Source of the DNA: Candidatus Latescibacterota bacterium
Lineage (GTDB): Bacteria > Latescibacterota > UBA2968 > UBA8231
Assembly (NCBI GenBank): GCA_022825185.1
Contig: JAJDYK010000232.1
Coordinates: 1 to 5,854 of the forward strand
Length of the DNA stretch: 5,854 nt
Reading direction: 5' to 3'
Under the pieces are notes generated by a model. The model made no database searches. It was not told where the DNA came from and saw only the letters and a list, made by a program, of their open reading frames with translations. This document shows positions 1 to 5,600 of this stretch, piece by piece. How positions within the stretch are numbered: the stretch's first letter is position 1; every line of letters starts with the position of its first letter. The position numbers and the translations under genes were made by a program.

Positions 1-1038
1 GAGGTAGAGGGCGTCGGCGGTGAGGGGCGGTGCGGGCTGTCCGTCTGCGAGGTAGAGGCCGGTGGGATCGTCGAGAGCGGTAACGGTTGAGTAGGGGACT
101 TGGCGACCGTTGCTTTCAATGGCGTTGGCCAGATAGGTCGAGAAGGTCGCGGTTTTGAGTTGTTGGGCGGCGGCGCTTGACAAGGCTGCGGTACGGGTCG
201 AATCGTCGAGGACAAAGCGGGTGCTGGTGAGCTCGATGTAGTTGGAGTGCAGTGCTAGGTCCAGCTTGTGGTCGGCGAGAGTAAGATGCTGGGCAAGAGC
301 GCGTTGCAGGTCTTGGTGTTGACTGTTGGGCGCGGCGATGAGTAGGGCGTTGACGCGATCCTGTTGGTCGAGCGCGCGCTGGAGGACTTGGAGGTCGAGG
401 TAGGCGTTGAGCGGCAGATGCTGGTGCGGTCGCAGGCCGAAGCGTCCCGCGCCGCTGTCGGGCAAGACGCCGGTGAGCACCACGCGCAGAGTGGTGACGA
501 GATCGTCGGTGGCGCGGCGACCAAAGAGGGATTCGCGATAGGTTGGGCTGGGGCGCTCCAGCGAGAGCAGGACCGCGTCGCCTAGTTCGAGGCCGAGGGC
601 GCGTTGCAGCGAGGCACTGACGACGAGTGCGGGAAACGGCTGACCGGGCGCTGGCTTCGACCTGAGCTCAGCCGAAGGTTTGAGCGCATCGCGCAAGGCG
701 GAGCCGGTTTCGGGAAAGAGCGCGGCGAAGCGGGCGTCGATGCCTTGGATTTGCACGCCAGCGGCGAGCGCTTGGGTGTCGGCGTGGCGGGCGCTGCCGT
801 TGAGGAGGATGACAGGTGCATGGCCCCCGGGCAGTTCAGTGGTCAAGTCGCTGCGGAAGAAGTGCGCGGCGAGCAGTGCGTAGTCGATCTGACCTAGGCG
901 CTCTAAAGCCAAATCGCGCAGACTGCCGCGCATGGAGTCGCCGACTAGCAGTGCGCCGGTCAGAGCGGTTGTGGCGACAGCGGTCCCCAGCAGCAGCCCT
1001 AGGTGAACCCGCCAGTAGTAGATCAGGCTTCGACGCAC
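1..1038 (-). CDS. FtsX/MacB-type ABC transporter permease, N-terminal part (runs off the left edge)
   Basis: An open frame of 346 codons without a stop runs from a GTG at 1036-1038 to the left edge, so only the N-terminal part is present. The protein starts MRRSLIYYWRVHLGLLLG. One membrane helix lies at about residues 11-33 and is followed by GDSMRGSLRDLALERLG, typical of the first helix and junction of FtsX/MacB/LolC-type permeases. Residues from about 50 onward look like a soluble periplasmic (MacB_PCD-like) domain. Members of this type that I recall are long, so most of the protein should lie outside. It would pair with the ATPase just upstream in the operon, whose 3' end it overlaps by 16 bp. 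A GAGGGG stretch at 1041-1046 (minus strand) can serve as ribosome binding site. Residues 121-129 (PSAELRSKP) are encoded by an inserted palindromic repeat. The substrate cannot be told; lipoprotein or lipid export is the family-level guess. Confidence 0.86.
   Translation of the reverse strand, partial: MRRSLIYYWRVHLGLLLGTAVATTALTGALLVGDSMRGSLRDLALERLGQIDYALLAAHFFRSDLTTELPGGHAPVILLNGSARHADTQALAAGVQIQGIDARFAALFPETGSALRDALKPSAELRSKPAPGQPFPALVVSASLQRALGLELGDAVLLSLERPSPTYRESLFGRRATDDLVTTLRVVLTGVLPDSGAGRFGLRPHQHLPLNAYLDLQVLQRALDQQDRVNALLIAAPNSQHQDLQRALAQHLTLADHKLDLALHSNYIELTSTRFVLDDSTRTAALSSAAAQQLKTATFSTYLANAIESNGRQVPYSTVTALDDPTGLYLADGQPAPPLTADALYL
653..678. repeat. Palindromic coding repeat, short copy, inside the permease gene
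   Basis: A 26-bp element begins GGCTTCGAC and ends CTGAGCTCAGCCGAAGG. It is an imperfect palindrome centred on TGAGCTCA with CTTCG/CGAAG ends. On the coding (minus) strand it reads as PSAELRSKP, permease residues 121-129, without breaking the frame. Copy two is at 1351-1400. It resembles the TTCG...CGAA repeats dispersed in many environmental bacterial genomes. Confidence 0.75.
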
Positions 1039-1748
1039 GTCCCCTCGCGCAGATGCAGGCGGCGGTCGCAGCGCGCGGCTAGCTCAAGGTCGTGGGTTGC
1101 GATGACGAGGGCAGCTTGCTCGGCGCGGTGGAGTGCGAAGAGCAGATCGGCAACGGTGTCGGCCGTCTGGCGGTCGAGACTGCCGGTAGGTTCATCGCAG
1201 AGCAAGAGACCGGGCTGGTTGATCAGAGCGCGCGCCACGGCCACGCGCTGGCACTCGCCGCCGGACAGTTCAGCGGGGCGGTGGTGCAGGCGTTCTTCTA
1301 GACCGACCGTGGTCAAAAGGTCGCGGGCGCGCTCGCGTCGGTCGGCTTGGGGCTTCGACGGCTCGGCTAAGCTCGCCGAACGCCTGAACTCAGCCGAAGG
1401 AAAGGCGAGAGTGGGGATTAGGGCATTTTCGAGGGCTGAGTACTGAGGTAGCAGGTGGTGGTTTTGGAACACGAAGCCGATGTGCTGGTTGCGGAAGCGG
1501 GCGAGTTGGGGTTCGGGAAGGGCTAGTGGATTCTGACCGCTGATGGCGATTTGGCCCGAGGTTGGAGGTTCGAGGGTGCCGAGCAGGTGCAGTAAGGTGC
1601 TCTTGCCCGAGCCGGATGGACCGATAAGTGCCAGGGACTGGCCCACTTCGGCGCGCAGTGAAACGTCGTGCAGCACTTCGACGATCTGATCGCCGAGGGC
1701 GAAGTGCTTGCAGACGGCGGCTGCGGCGAGGGCTGGAGTTGCGTTCAT
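1023..1748 (-). CDS. ABC transporter ATP-binding protein, LolD/MacB type
   Basis: This is a 241-residue nucleotide-binding subunit that would hydrolyse ATP at the inner face of the membrane to drive its FtsX-type permease. It has a complete motif set: Walker A GPSGSGKST at residues 43-51, Q-loop VFQN at 93-96, signature LSGGE at 161-165 followed by QRVAVARAL, Walker B LLLCDEPTGSLD at 181-192 and switch histidine ATHD at 217-220. The DEPTGSLD and LLPQYSALEN segments fit the MacB/LolD/FtsE subfamily. The ATG at 1746-1748 was chosen because it overlaps the thioesterase stop (ATGA) and gives the normal N-terminus; the frame stays open upstream, but that part is antisense to and inside the thioesterase gene. 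The permease follows with a 16-bp overlap. Oddity: residues 117-133 (PSAEFRRSASLAEPSKP), between the Q-loop region and the signature motif, come from an inserted palindromic repeat and have no counterpart in LolD as I know it. All catalytic motifs are intact, so the protein is probably functional. Confidence 0.95.
   Translation of the reverse strand: MNATPALAAAAVCKHFALGDQIVEVLHDVSLRAEVGQSLALIGPSGSGKSTLLHLLGTLEPPTSGQIAISGQNPLALPEPQLARFRNQHIGFVFQNHHLLPQYSALENALIPTLAFPSAEFRRSASLAEPSKPQADRRERARDLLTTVGLEERLHHRPAELSGGECQRVAVARALINQPGLLLCDEPTGSLDRQTADTVADLLFALHRAEQAALVIATHDLELAARCDRRLHLREGTCVEA
1351..1400. repeat. Palindromic coding repeat, long copy, inside the ABC ATPase gene
   Basis: A 50-bp element with the same GGCTTCGAC start (1351-1359) and the same end as the short copy, except one base (CTGAACTCAGCCGAAGG, 1384-1400), plus 24 extra bases between (1360-1383). 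It reads on the minus strand as PSAEFRRSASLAEPSKP, ATPase residues 117-133, in the same reading frame as the short copy in the permease. The 24 extra bases look like a partial tandem copy of the TTCGGC-GAGCT core. Confidence 0.8.
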
Positions 1749-2161
1749 GGGTGCGCCGTCAGTTTGCGGGTGATAAAGTCTGGGATGGGGATGGCGCGGA
1801 TGGCCTCGCCCGGATTGCAGACGCAGCAGGCGATTTTGAGTCGGCCTTGGGCTATTTGTTCGCCGCCGCAGTGGAAGTCGAAGCGGAAGCTGAGGGACTT
1901 CTCGCCTTGCTTTTCGAGGTGTACGAGGATGTCGAGGACATCTTCGAAGGAGACGGGGCGGAAGTACTCGCATTCGGCGACGAGGCGGGGCCAGCTAATG
2001 ATGTCGCCGTCGCATTCGCTGTGGACGCTCAGGCCTAAGCTGCGCCAGAAGGCGTGCTCGGCGGCTTCCATGAAGACAAAAAAGCGCGCAAAGTGGACGA
2101 TGCCAGCCTGATCGGTGTCGGCCCACTCGACGCGGCGGCGGGTGCGGAATTCGACGGACAC
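1745..2161 (-). CDS. Acyl-CoA thioesterase, hotdog fold, 4-hydroxybenzoyl-CoA thioesterase/YbgC type
   Basis: A 138-residue protein, the usual length for a single hotdog domain. It carries the family N-terminal signature VEWADTDQAGIVHFARFF at residues 11-28, where Asp17 in the DxxG segment matches the catalytic Asp of 4-hydroxybenzoyl-CoA thioesterases. The helix after it (MEAAEHAFWRSLGL, residues 31-44) and the beta segment WPRLVAECEYFRPV also fit. Such enzymes cleave acyl- or aroyl-CoA thioesters in the cytoplasm; the substrate here is unknown. The start is a GTG at 2159-2161, one base after the stop of the upstream membrane protein gene. An in-frame TAA lies nine codons upstream and no other start codon intervenes. 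No clear Shine-Dalgarno sequence precedes it, so translation probably depends on coupling. Its stop overlaps the start of the ABC ATPase gene as ATGA. The link with an ABC exporter could mean acyl-lipid metabolism, but this is inference. Confidence 0.9.
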   Translation of the reverse strand: MSVEFRTRRRVEWADTDQAGIVHFARFFVFMEAAEHAFWRSLGLSVHSECDGDIISWPRLVAECEYFRPVSFEDVLDILVHLEKQGEKSLSFRFDFHCGGEQIAQGRLKIACCVCNPGEAIRAIPIPDFITRKLTAHP

Positions 2162-2162
2162 G

Positions 2163-2633
2163 TCAGTTGCCGGGTCGGAAGAATGTTACTAGGCAGCCGC
2201 CCATAGCGGCCAAGACGATGCCGAGGACGAAGGGCCAGCGCACAGCCGCCCAGCCGCCAGCGGGTGGATGCACGAGCACGGCGACGACTGCGTTGACGAT
2301 GGGGGCACCGGCAAAGACGATGGACATGACCACGGCTGGCGTCCCCTTAGCACCGAAGGCGAGGAGGACGCCCAACGCGCCGATGGCTCCGGCGATGCCG
2401 GCGGCGGTGGACCAGAAGACGCCCTTGGCCGGATAGATCCAACTCGCGCCATTATAGGCTAGGACGATCAGCGAACCGAAGACCGCGGTGAGCAGGTAGG
2501 CCAAGCCTACGAAGAGGAAGGCTTTGTAGCGGCCGTTTACTGGGTCGGCCATGGCGATCTGGCCGGTGTGCAGCAGGACGCCGTAGAGGCCCCAACAAGA
2601 GACGGTGAGAAGAGCGAAGACGAGCCAAGTCAT
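2163..2633 (-). CDS. Small five-helix membrane protein, EamA/DMT-like
   Basis: A 156-residue, very hydrophobic protein with five likely membrane helices at about residues 3-22, 38-60, 73-95, 99-121 and 132-152. Short polar links and the segment FAGAPIVNAVVAVL in helix 4 recall EamA/drug-metabolite transporter repeats. It is about half the length of a ten-helix EamA protein, so it may act as a dimer, as small multidrug-resistance-type proteins do. There is no signal peptide separate from helix 1. The start is ATG at 2631-2633, with an AAAGGA ribosome binding site seven bases upstream (2641-2646, minus strand). The stop is one base before the GTG of the thioesterase. The substrate is unknown. 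I recall similar short proteins beside thioesterase genes in planctomycete-like genomes, but cannot confirm this here. The DMT assignment is moderate; membrane location is near certain. Confidence 0.85.
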   Translation of the reverse strand: MTWLVFALLTVSCWGLYGVLLHTGQIAMADPVNGRYKAFLFVGLAYLLTAVFGSLIVLAYNGASWIYPAKGVFWSTAAGIAGAIGALGVLLAFGAKGTPAVVMSIVFAGAPIVNAVVAVLVHPPAGGWAAVRWPFVLGIVLAAMGGCLVTFFRPGN

Positions 2634-2698
2634 GGGATAATCCTTTCGCTTGCGCGTTCGCTCATAATGTGGCTAGGAGACTCACTGTTGTCGAGTGG
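2634..2698 (-). other. 65-bp gap between the synthetase and membrane-protein genes
   Basis: This is the widest gap within the operon. It holds the AAAGGA ribosome binding site of the downstream gene and no convincing terminator hairpin or promoter. Read-through from the synthetase gene is the simplest reading, although a secondary promoter here cannot be excluded. Confidence 0.5.
2641..2646 (-). promoter_or_regulatory. Ribosome binding site of the EamA-like gene
   Basis: AAAGGA on the minus strand lies seven bases before the ATG at 2633. It supports that start and shows this gene can be translated independently, unlike the two genes that follow it. Confidence 0.7.
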
Positions 2699-3718
2699 TC
2701 ACGCGATCTCGATGAGGTTCTCGAAATGTACGCCACAATCGCAGAGCGATACGGGAATGTTGAATCGCGTCTCCAGTTCGTCGATGAGGTGTCGGACAGG
2801 CGTGGTCAATGCGCTGGGGTGGCGTGCGCCGGCGACCTCGGGGTCGAGGTGGTCGCAGAAGGTCAAGGCCAACTGGGTGGGACCGTTGAGTAGGACGGCC
2901 GTTTCCAAATGTGACCAAGAGATACCCGAGGCTTTGCGCCGCCGTCGCCTGGTCGTCACGCCGTATTCGGTGATGCCCCGGCGGTCTTCCTCCGCCTCCG
3001 CCAATTGCAGTGGTAGGGGACCGGTGCCGACGCGGCTGGGCAGTGCTTTGACCACCAAGCAGACTTCTGCGATGTGACGCCAGTTGAGTCCGACGTCGTC
3101 GGCAAAGGCGGCGGTAGTGCAGTTGTCCGAGGTGCAGTCGGGATAGTCGTCGCTCAGGGCTAGCGACAGGTGGGTGCCTTGGCTGCCCTCGACGACGATG
3201 GTTTCACCGCGCAGGCAACTCTCGTTGAGCTCGCGGGCTACGTCGGCGGTGTAATCCGCGAGGATGTCCTCGTCGCGGGCTTGGCGGGCTTTGCGCAGGG
3301 CGAATTCGGCTCGGGCGACGCCGCTGCCGCTGGCGGTGGTGCCGTGTTCTTGCAGAAAGCTGTCGGCCGCTTCGCGTTGGCGGTACTCGGGCAGGATCAG
3401 CGGGCAGCGGTAATCGACGCAGGTGCGCTCGCGCAGCCCATAGCTCGGATCTAGTTGGTCTAGTTCGGCGAAGAACTGCTCGGGATCGACGGCGACGCCG
3501 CTGCCGACGCGCAGTTGCGTGTCGGGATGGAGAAAGCCGCAGGGTAACTGCCGAGTGCGGATTTCGCTGCCGTCGGCAAAGAGGATGCTGTGCCCGGCGT
3601 TGGTGCCGATTCCGGCTCGGACGCTGTAGGCGGCTTGGTGTTTTTGCGCGAGGAAGGCGGCGACCTTGCCTTTACCTGAATCGCCCCAGAAGGCGTCAAC
3701 GACGATGATGGCGCTCAT
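2699..3718 (-). CDS. Short, divergent adenylosuccinate synthetase (PurA family)
   Basis: PurA joins IMP and aspartate with GTP to give adenylosuccinate, the first step from IMP to AMP. This 339-residue protein is far shorter than typical bacterial PurA (about 430) and close to the archaeal short form. Family landmarks: P-loop WGDSGKGK at 11-18 with the catalytic Asp13; NAGH at 40-43 with the catalytic His43 (His41 in E. coli); RQLPCGFL at 56-63; GSGVAVDP at 72-79; EGSQGTHL at 177-184; SRVGTGPLP at 228-236; EYGVTTRRRRRK at 251-262, the aspartate-loop region; and TFCDHLD at 286-292, with a likely guanine-contacting Asp289. Departures: Ser14 replaces the usual Glu (GDEGKGK), and TTRR replaces TTGR. 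The start is ATG at 3716-3718 with a strong AAAGGAG site. The gene follows the HAD hydrolase by 15 bp. It may be a real short-form PurA or a paralogue with another purine or amino-acid substrate. No other purine genes lie nearby. Confidence 0.85.
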   Translation of the reverse strand: MSAIIVVDAFWGDSGKGKVAAFLAQKHQAAYSVRAGIGTNAGHSILFADGSEIRTRQLPCGFLHPDTQLRVGSGVAVDPEQFFAELDQLDPSYGLRERTCVDYRCPLILPEYRQREAADSFLQEHGTTASGSGVARAEFALRKARQARDEDILADYTADVARELNESCLRGETIVVEGSQGTHLSLALSDDYPDCTSDNCTTAAFADDVGLNWRHIAEVCLVVKALPSRVGTGPLPLQLAEAEEDRRGITEYGVTTRRRRRKASGISWSHLETAVLLNGPTQLALTFCDHLDPEVAGARHPSALTTPVRHLIDELETRFNIPVSLCDCGVHFENLIEIA

Positions 3719-3728
3719 GGTGATTAGA

Positions 3729-3735
3729 CTCCTTT
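3729..3735 (-). promoter_or_regulatory. Strong ribosome binding site of the adenylosuccinate synthetase gene
   Basis: AAAGGAG on the minus strand overlaps the TAA stop of the HAD gene (3734-3736) and lies ten bases before the ATG at 3718. It is the best Shine-Dalgarno sequence in the window and fixes the start of the synthetase. Confidence 0.8.
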
Positions 3736-4606
3736 ATTTTCGTATTCCGTTCCAATGTGTGCTTATATAGCGAGCCACGCCGTCTTCTTCATTGGTGTCA
3801 ATAATTCCGGTGGCCCGCTCCTTAAGGGAAGGGATGGCATTGGCCACGGCTAGAGCTTCGTCAGCCGCCTCGAACATGTCCAAGTCGTTTAGTTGGTCGC
3901 CAAATACGACTAGACGACAATCTTCCAGTCCTTGCAAGCGCTTGATACTCAGGATGCCCTGCTCTTTGGTGGCGCGAGCATCGTGAATGGTCAGCCAGTG
4001 CCATCCTGGTGAATACTGATTCTCGTAGCAATGGGTCTGGACCCGTTTGGCGTGTCGATGGTTAATCGCCTCATCCAATTTCTCCAGCTCCGGTCCTAGG
4101 CCGATAACGGTGAGACAGACCACTTGGTCGTCGAGGCCGCTTTGCAAGTCGGCTAAATAGCGCAGGCGCGGATCTTGGTGAGACTGCCTATTCTGCAAGT
4201 ACCAGGCCATGCCGTCGTTGGTGATATCGCGATAGTAGAGACGGTCGGCGGTGCCGTCATAGGTCGAGATGAAGGGGATGTAGCCAGCGTCGGCTATTTG
4301 TTGCCACAACTCGGACAAAATGTCGCGGTGCAGGGCGCGGACCAGGTAGTGCTGCCCGCTGGCCAGATCGGAAACAAAGGCACCGTTGAATTCGACCACC
4401 GGCAAGCGCAGAGGTAAATCGGCCAGCACGTGGTGCATGGAGGCTATGCTGCGGGCGCTCGCCACGGTGAAGAGCAGGCCCTGATCCAACAGCGCGTTGA
4501 GGGTGTCCTTACTGTACTGAGATAGCGAAGTATCGTTGCGCAGCAGAGTGCCGTCCAAATCGGAGATGTATAGGGGAGAGTTGGTGGTTCTCAAGGGATT
4601 TCTCAA
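3734..4606 (-). CDS. Cof-type HAD-superfamily hydrolase (sugar or nucleotide phosphatase)
   Basis: A 290-residue cytoplasmic phosphatase of the Cof/HAD-IIB group. Motif I is DLDGTLL at residues 16-22 (nucleophile Asp16, acid/base Asp18), motif II lies in FTVASARS at 46-53 with Ser50 where most relatives have Thr, motif III is Lys214 in TKEQGI, and motif IV is GDQLNDLDM at 236-244. The C-terminal EEDGVARYI is typical of Cof proteins. The central residues, about 85-190, form the C2 cap that sets specificity. The substrate is not readable; phosphosugars, phosphonucleotides and pyridoxal phosphate are known for the family. The start is uncertain: the TTG at 4604-4606 gives the longest product and TTG at 4592-4594 is an alternative four codons later; there is no in-frame ATG and an in-frame TAA lies upstream. 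It is the first gene of the operon, divergent from the LysR gene, with the synthetase 15 bp downstream. G+C is somewhat lower than in its downstream neighbours. Confidence 0.9.
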   Translation of the reverse strand: MRNPLRTTNSPLYISDLDGTLLRNDTSLSQYSKDTLNALLDQGLLFTVASARSIASMHHVLADLPLRLPVVEFNGAFVSDLASGQHYLVRALHRDILSELWQQIADAGYIPFISTYDGTADRLYYRDITNDGMAWYLQNRQSHQDPRLRYLADLQSGLDDQVVCLTVIGLGPELEKLDEAINHRHAKRVQTHCYENQYSPGWHWLTIHDARATKEQGILSIKRLQGLEDCRLVVFGDQLNDLDMFEAADEALAVANAIPSLKERATGIIDTNEEDGVARYISTHWNGIRK

Positions 4607-4646
4607 GAGTGAATTGGTTGACGCCCCTAACGATAAGCGAAATGGT

Positions 4647-4676
4647 AGAATAATAAAAATTTATATATCTTATTCT
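4647..4676. repeat. 7-bp perfect inverted repeat in the divergent promoter region
   Basis: AGAATAA at 4647-4653 and TTATTCT at 4670-4676 are perfect reverse complements separated by 16 bp of AT-only or nearly AT-only sequence. The arms are about two helical turns apart, which suits a dimeric regulator binding one face of the DNA. The right arm overlaps the T-N11-A site. Confidence 0.5.
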
Positions 4677-4684
4677 TAGGATAA
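4670..4684. promoter_or_regulatory. Candidate LysR-type operator (T-N11-A, extended to TTAT-N7-ATAA)
   Basis: TTATTCTTAGGATAA has perfect 4-bp arms, TTAT and ATAA, around seven bases. It contains the T-N11-A pattern favoured by LysR-type proteins (TAT-N7-ATA at 4671-4683). It lies 22 bp before the LysR ATG, a common place for autoregulation and divergent control. The AT-rich composition makes chance matches likely, so confidence is limited. Confidence 0.45.
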
Positions 4685-4695
4685 TTGATATAAAT

Positions 4696-4700
4696 AAGGA
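4696..4700 (+). promoter_or_regulatory. Ribosome binding site of the LysR gene
   Basis: AAGGA six bases before the ATG at 4707 supports that start. Confidence 0.65.
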
Positions 4701-4706
4701 CGCCGA

Positions 4707-5600
4707 ATGGACCTCTACCAATTGCGCAGTTTCTACGAAGTCGTCCGCGAGCAGAGCTTTACGCGGGCGGCCGACAAGCTCTTTCTGACGCAGCCGGCCA
4801 TCAGCCTGCAGATCAAGGCATTGGAGAGCGAACTGGACGAGATCCTGATCGAGCGCAATCGGCGGCAGCTCCGTCTGACGCCAGCCGGCGAGGTCCTCTT
4901 TGCTCATGCGAAGGCGGTTCTCTCCCGGCTGGAGAAGGCGCGCGATGATATTGCGGCGCTCAAGCAGGTCTTGCGCGGGCGGCTGGCAATCGGGACTAGC
5001 GATACCAACTGCACCTATGTTTTACCCGGCGTGCTCGCCGAGTTCCGCGCCCGCTATCCGGCGGTCGAGTTGGACATCCGCAACCGAATGTCGCCGGAGG
5101 TGGGCAACCTAGTGCTCAACGACGAAGTGGAGTTCGGGTTGGCGACATTGCCGGTCAAGCACCGCGACTTGGTCAGCGAGTCGCTCTTTGAGCGGCGGGA
5201 TGTGCTTATTTGTCCCCCGGACCACGCACTGGGCAAAAGGCGCAGGATAGGGCTCAAACAGCTTGCCGAATATCCGTTTCTGGTCTTGGAACGGGGGAGC
5301 ACTAGTCGGCAGTTGCTCGACGAGGTTTTCCAGCGCGAGGGCTTGGCGTTGCAGGTCGAGATGACGCTCGGCGGGATCGAGATTATCAAGCGATACGTGG
5401 AGATCGGGTTGGGTATTGCGCTGGTGCCGGAGGTGGCGGTGGAAGCAGAAGTCGCCGCCGGGAGAGTACGCGCTATCCAAGTCAATGGATTGGCTAAACG
5501 TCAAATAGGCCTAATCGAGCATCGGGGGCGACAGCGTTCGCCGGCGACGGAGGCTTTCTTGGCGCTCTTGCGGGGATTTGTCGCTGCAGGGAAGATTTGA
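4707..5600 (+). CDS. LysR-type transcriptional regulator
   Basis: A 297-residue DNA-binding regulator of normal LysR length. The winged helix-turn-helix covers residues 1-60: MDLYQLRSFYEVVREQSFTR, AADKLFLTQPAISLQIKALE (recognition helix TQPAISLQI), then RNRRQLRLTPAGE. A linker helix (about 61-90) leads to the periplasmic-binding-protein-like effector domain from GRLAIGTSD at about residue 91, containing LPGVLAEFRARYPAVELDI and GGIEIIKRYVEIGLGIALVPE, a segment also typical of CysB/CysL/CbbR-like members. The wing reads ESELDEILIERNRR where most relatives have a Gly and Phe (LGxxLFER), a mild deviation. The gene is divergent from the HAD-synthetase operon and probably controls it and itself; the effector is unknown. 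Its stop lies 13 bp from the convergent antitoxin stop. The start is ATG with AAGGA upstream. Confidence 0.96.
   Translation: MDLYQLRSFYEVVREQSFTRAADKLFLTQPAISLQIKALESELDEILIERNRRQLRLTPAGEVLFAHAKAVLSRLEKARDDIAALKQVLRGRLAIGTSDTNCTYVLPGVLAEFRARYPAVELDIRNRMSPEVGNLVLNDEVEFGLATLPVKHRDLVSESLFERRDVLICPPDHALGKRRRIGLKQLAEYPFLVLERGSTSRQLLDEVFQREGLALQVEMTLGGIEIIKRYVEIGLGIALVPEVAVEAEVAAGRVRAIQVNGLAKRQIGLIEHRGRQRSPATEAFLALLRGFVAAGKI

Larger units (their letters stand above)
4607..4706. promoter_or_regulatory. Divergent promoter/operator region between the HAD operon and the LysR gene
   Basis: This 100-bp divergent intergenic region must hold the promoters for both directions. Bases 4641-4697 are very AT-rich (8 G/C in 57) within an otherwise GC-rich window. 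It contains TATATA- and TATAAA-like stretches that could act as -10 elements on either strand, but no clear -35/-10 pair with standard spacing, so exact promoters are not assigned. Inverted repeats inside it are listed separately. Confidence 0.7.

Noticed and set aside
1026..1035. Third partial match (GGCTTCGACG) to the palindromic repeat at the ATPase-permease junction
   Set aside because: Only ten bases match, there is no second arm, and the bases encode the expected permease start (RRSL); chance is the simplest explanation.
364..1446. Several plus-strand open frames of 67-147 codons across the permease and ATPase genes
   Set aside because: They are antisense shadows in GC-rich DNA, with low-complexity Arg/Ala/Ser composition and no ribosome binding sites or domains.
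1749..1973. N-terminal extension of the ABC ATPase frame up to 1973
   Set aside because: It would overlap most of the thioesterase in another frame, and its arginine/proline-rich translation has no family resemblance; the ATG at 1748 gives the normal length and an ATGA junction.
2664..2694. Possible internal promoter on the minus strand (TCGACA, 19-bp spacer, CATTAT)
   Set aside because: The spacing is long and both boxes are weak; not enough to call a promoter.
2699..3718. Phage-type PurZ (diaminopurine DNA pathway)
   Set aside because: The P-loop Asp is kept (GDSGKGK) and no phage polymerase, dATP hydrolase or other Z-genome gene lies in the window; it is retained only as a remote alternative.
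4618..4651. TTGACG and TAGAAT as a plus-strand sigma-70-like promoter for the LysR gene
   Set aside because: The spacer of 22 bases is too long for a standard promoter.
4509..4907. Minus-strand open frame of 132 codons across the promoter region
   Set aside because: It overlaps both the LysR HTH region and the HAD start in other frames and has no recognisable domain.
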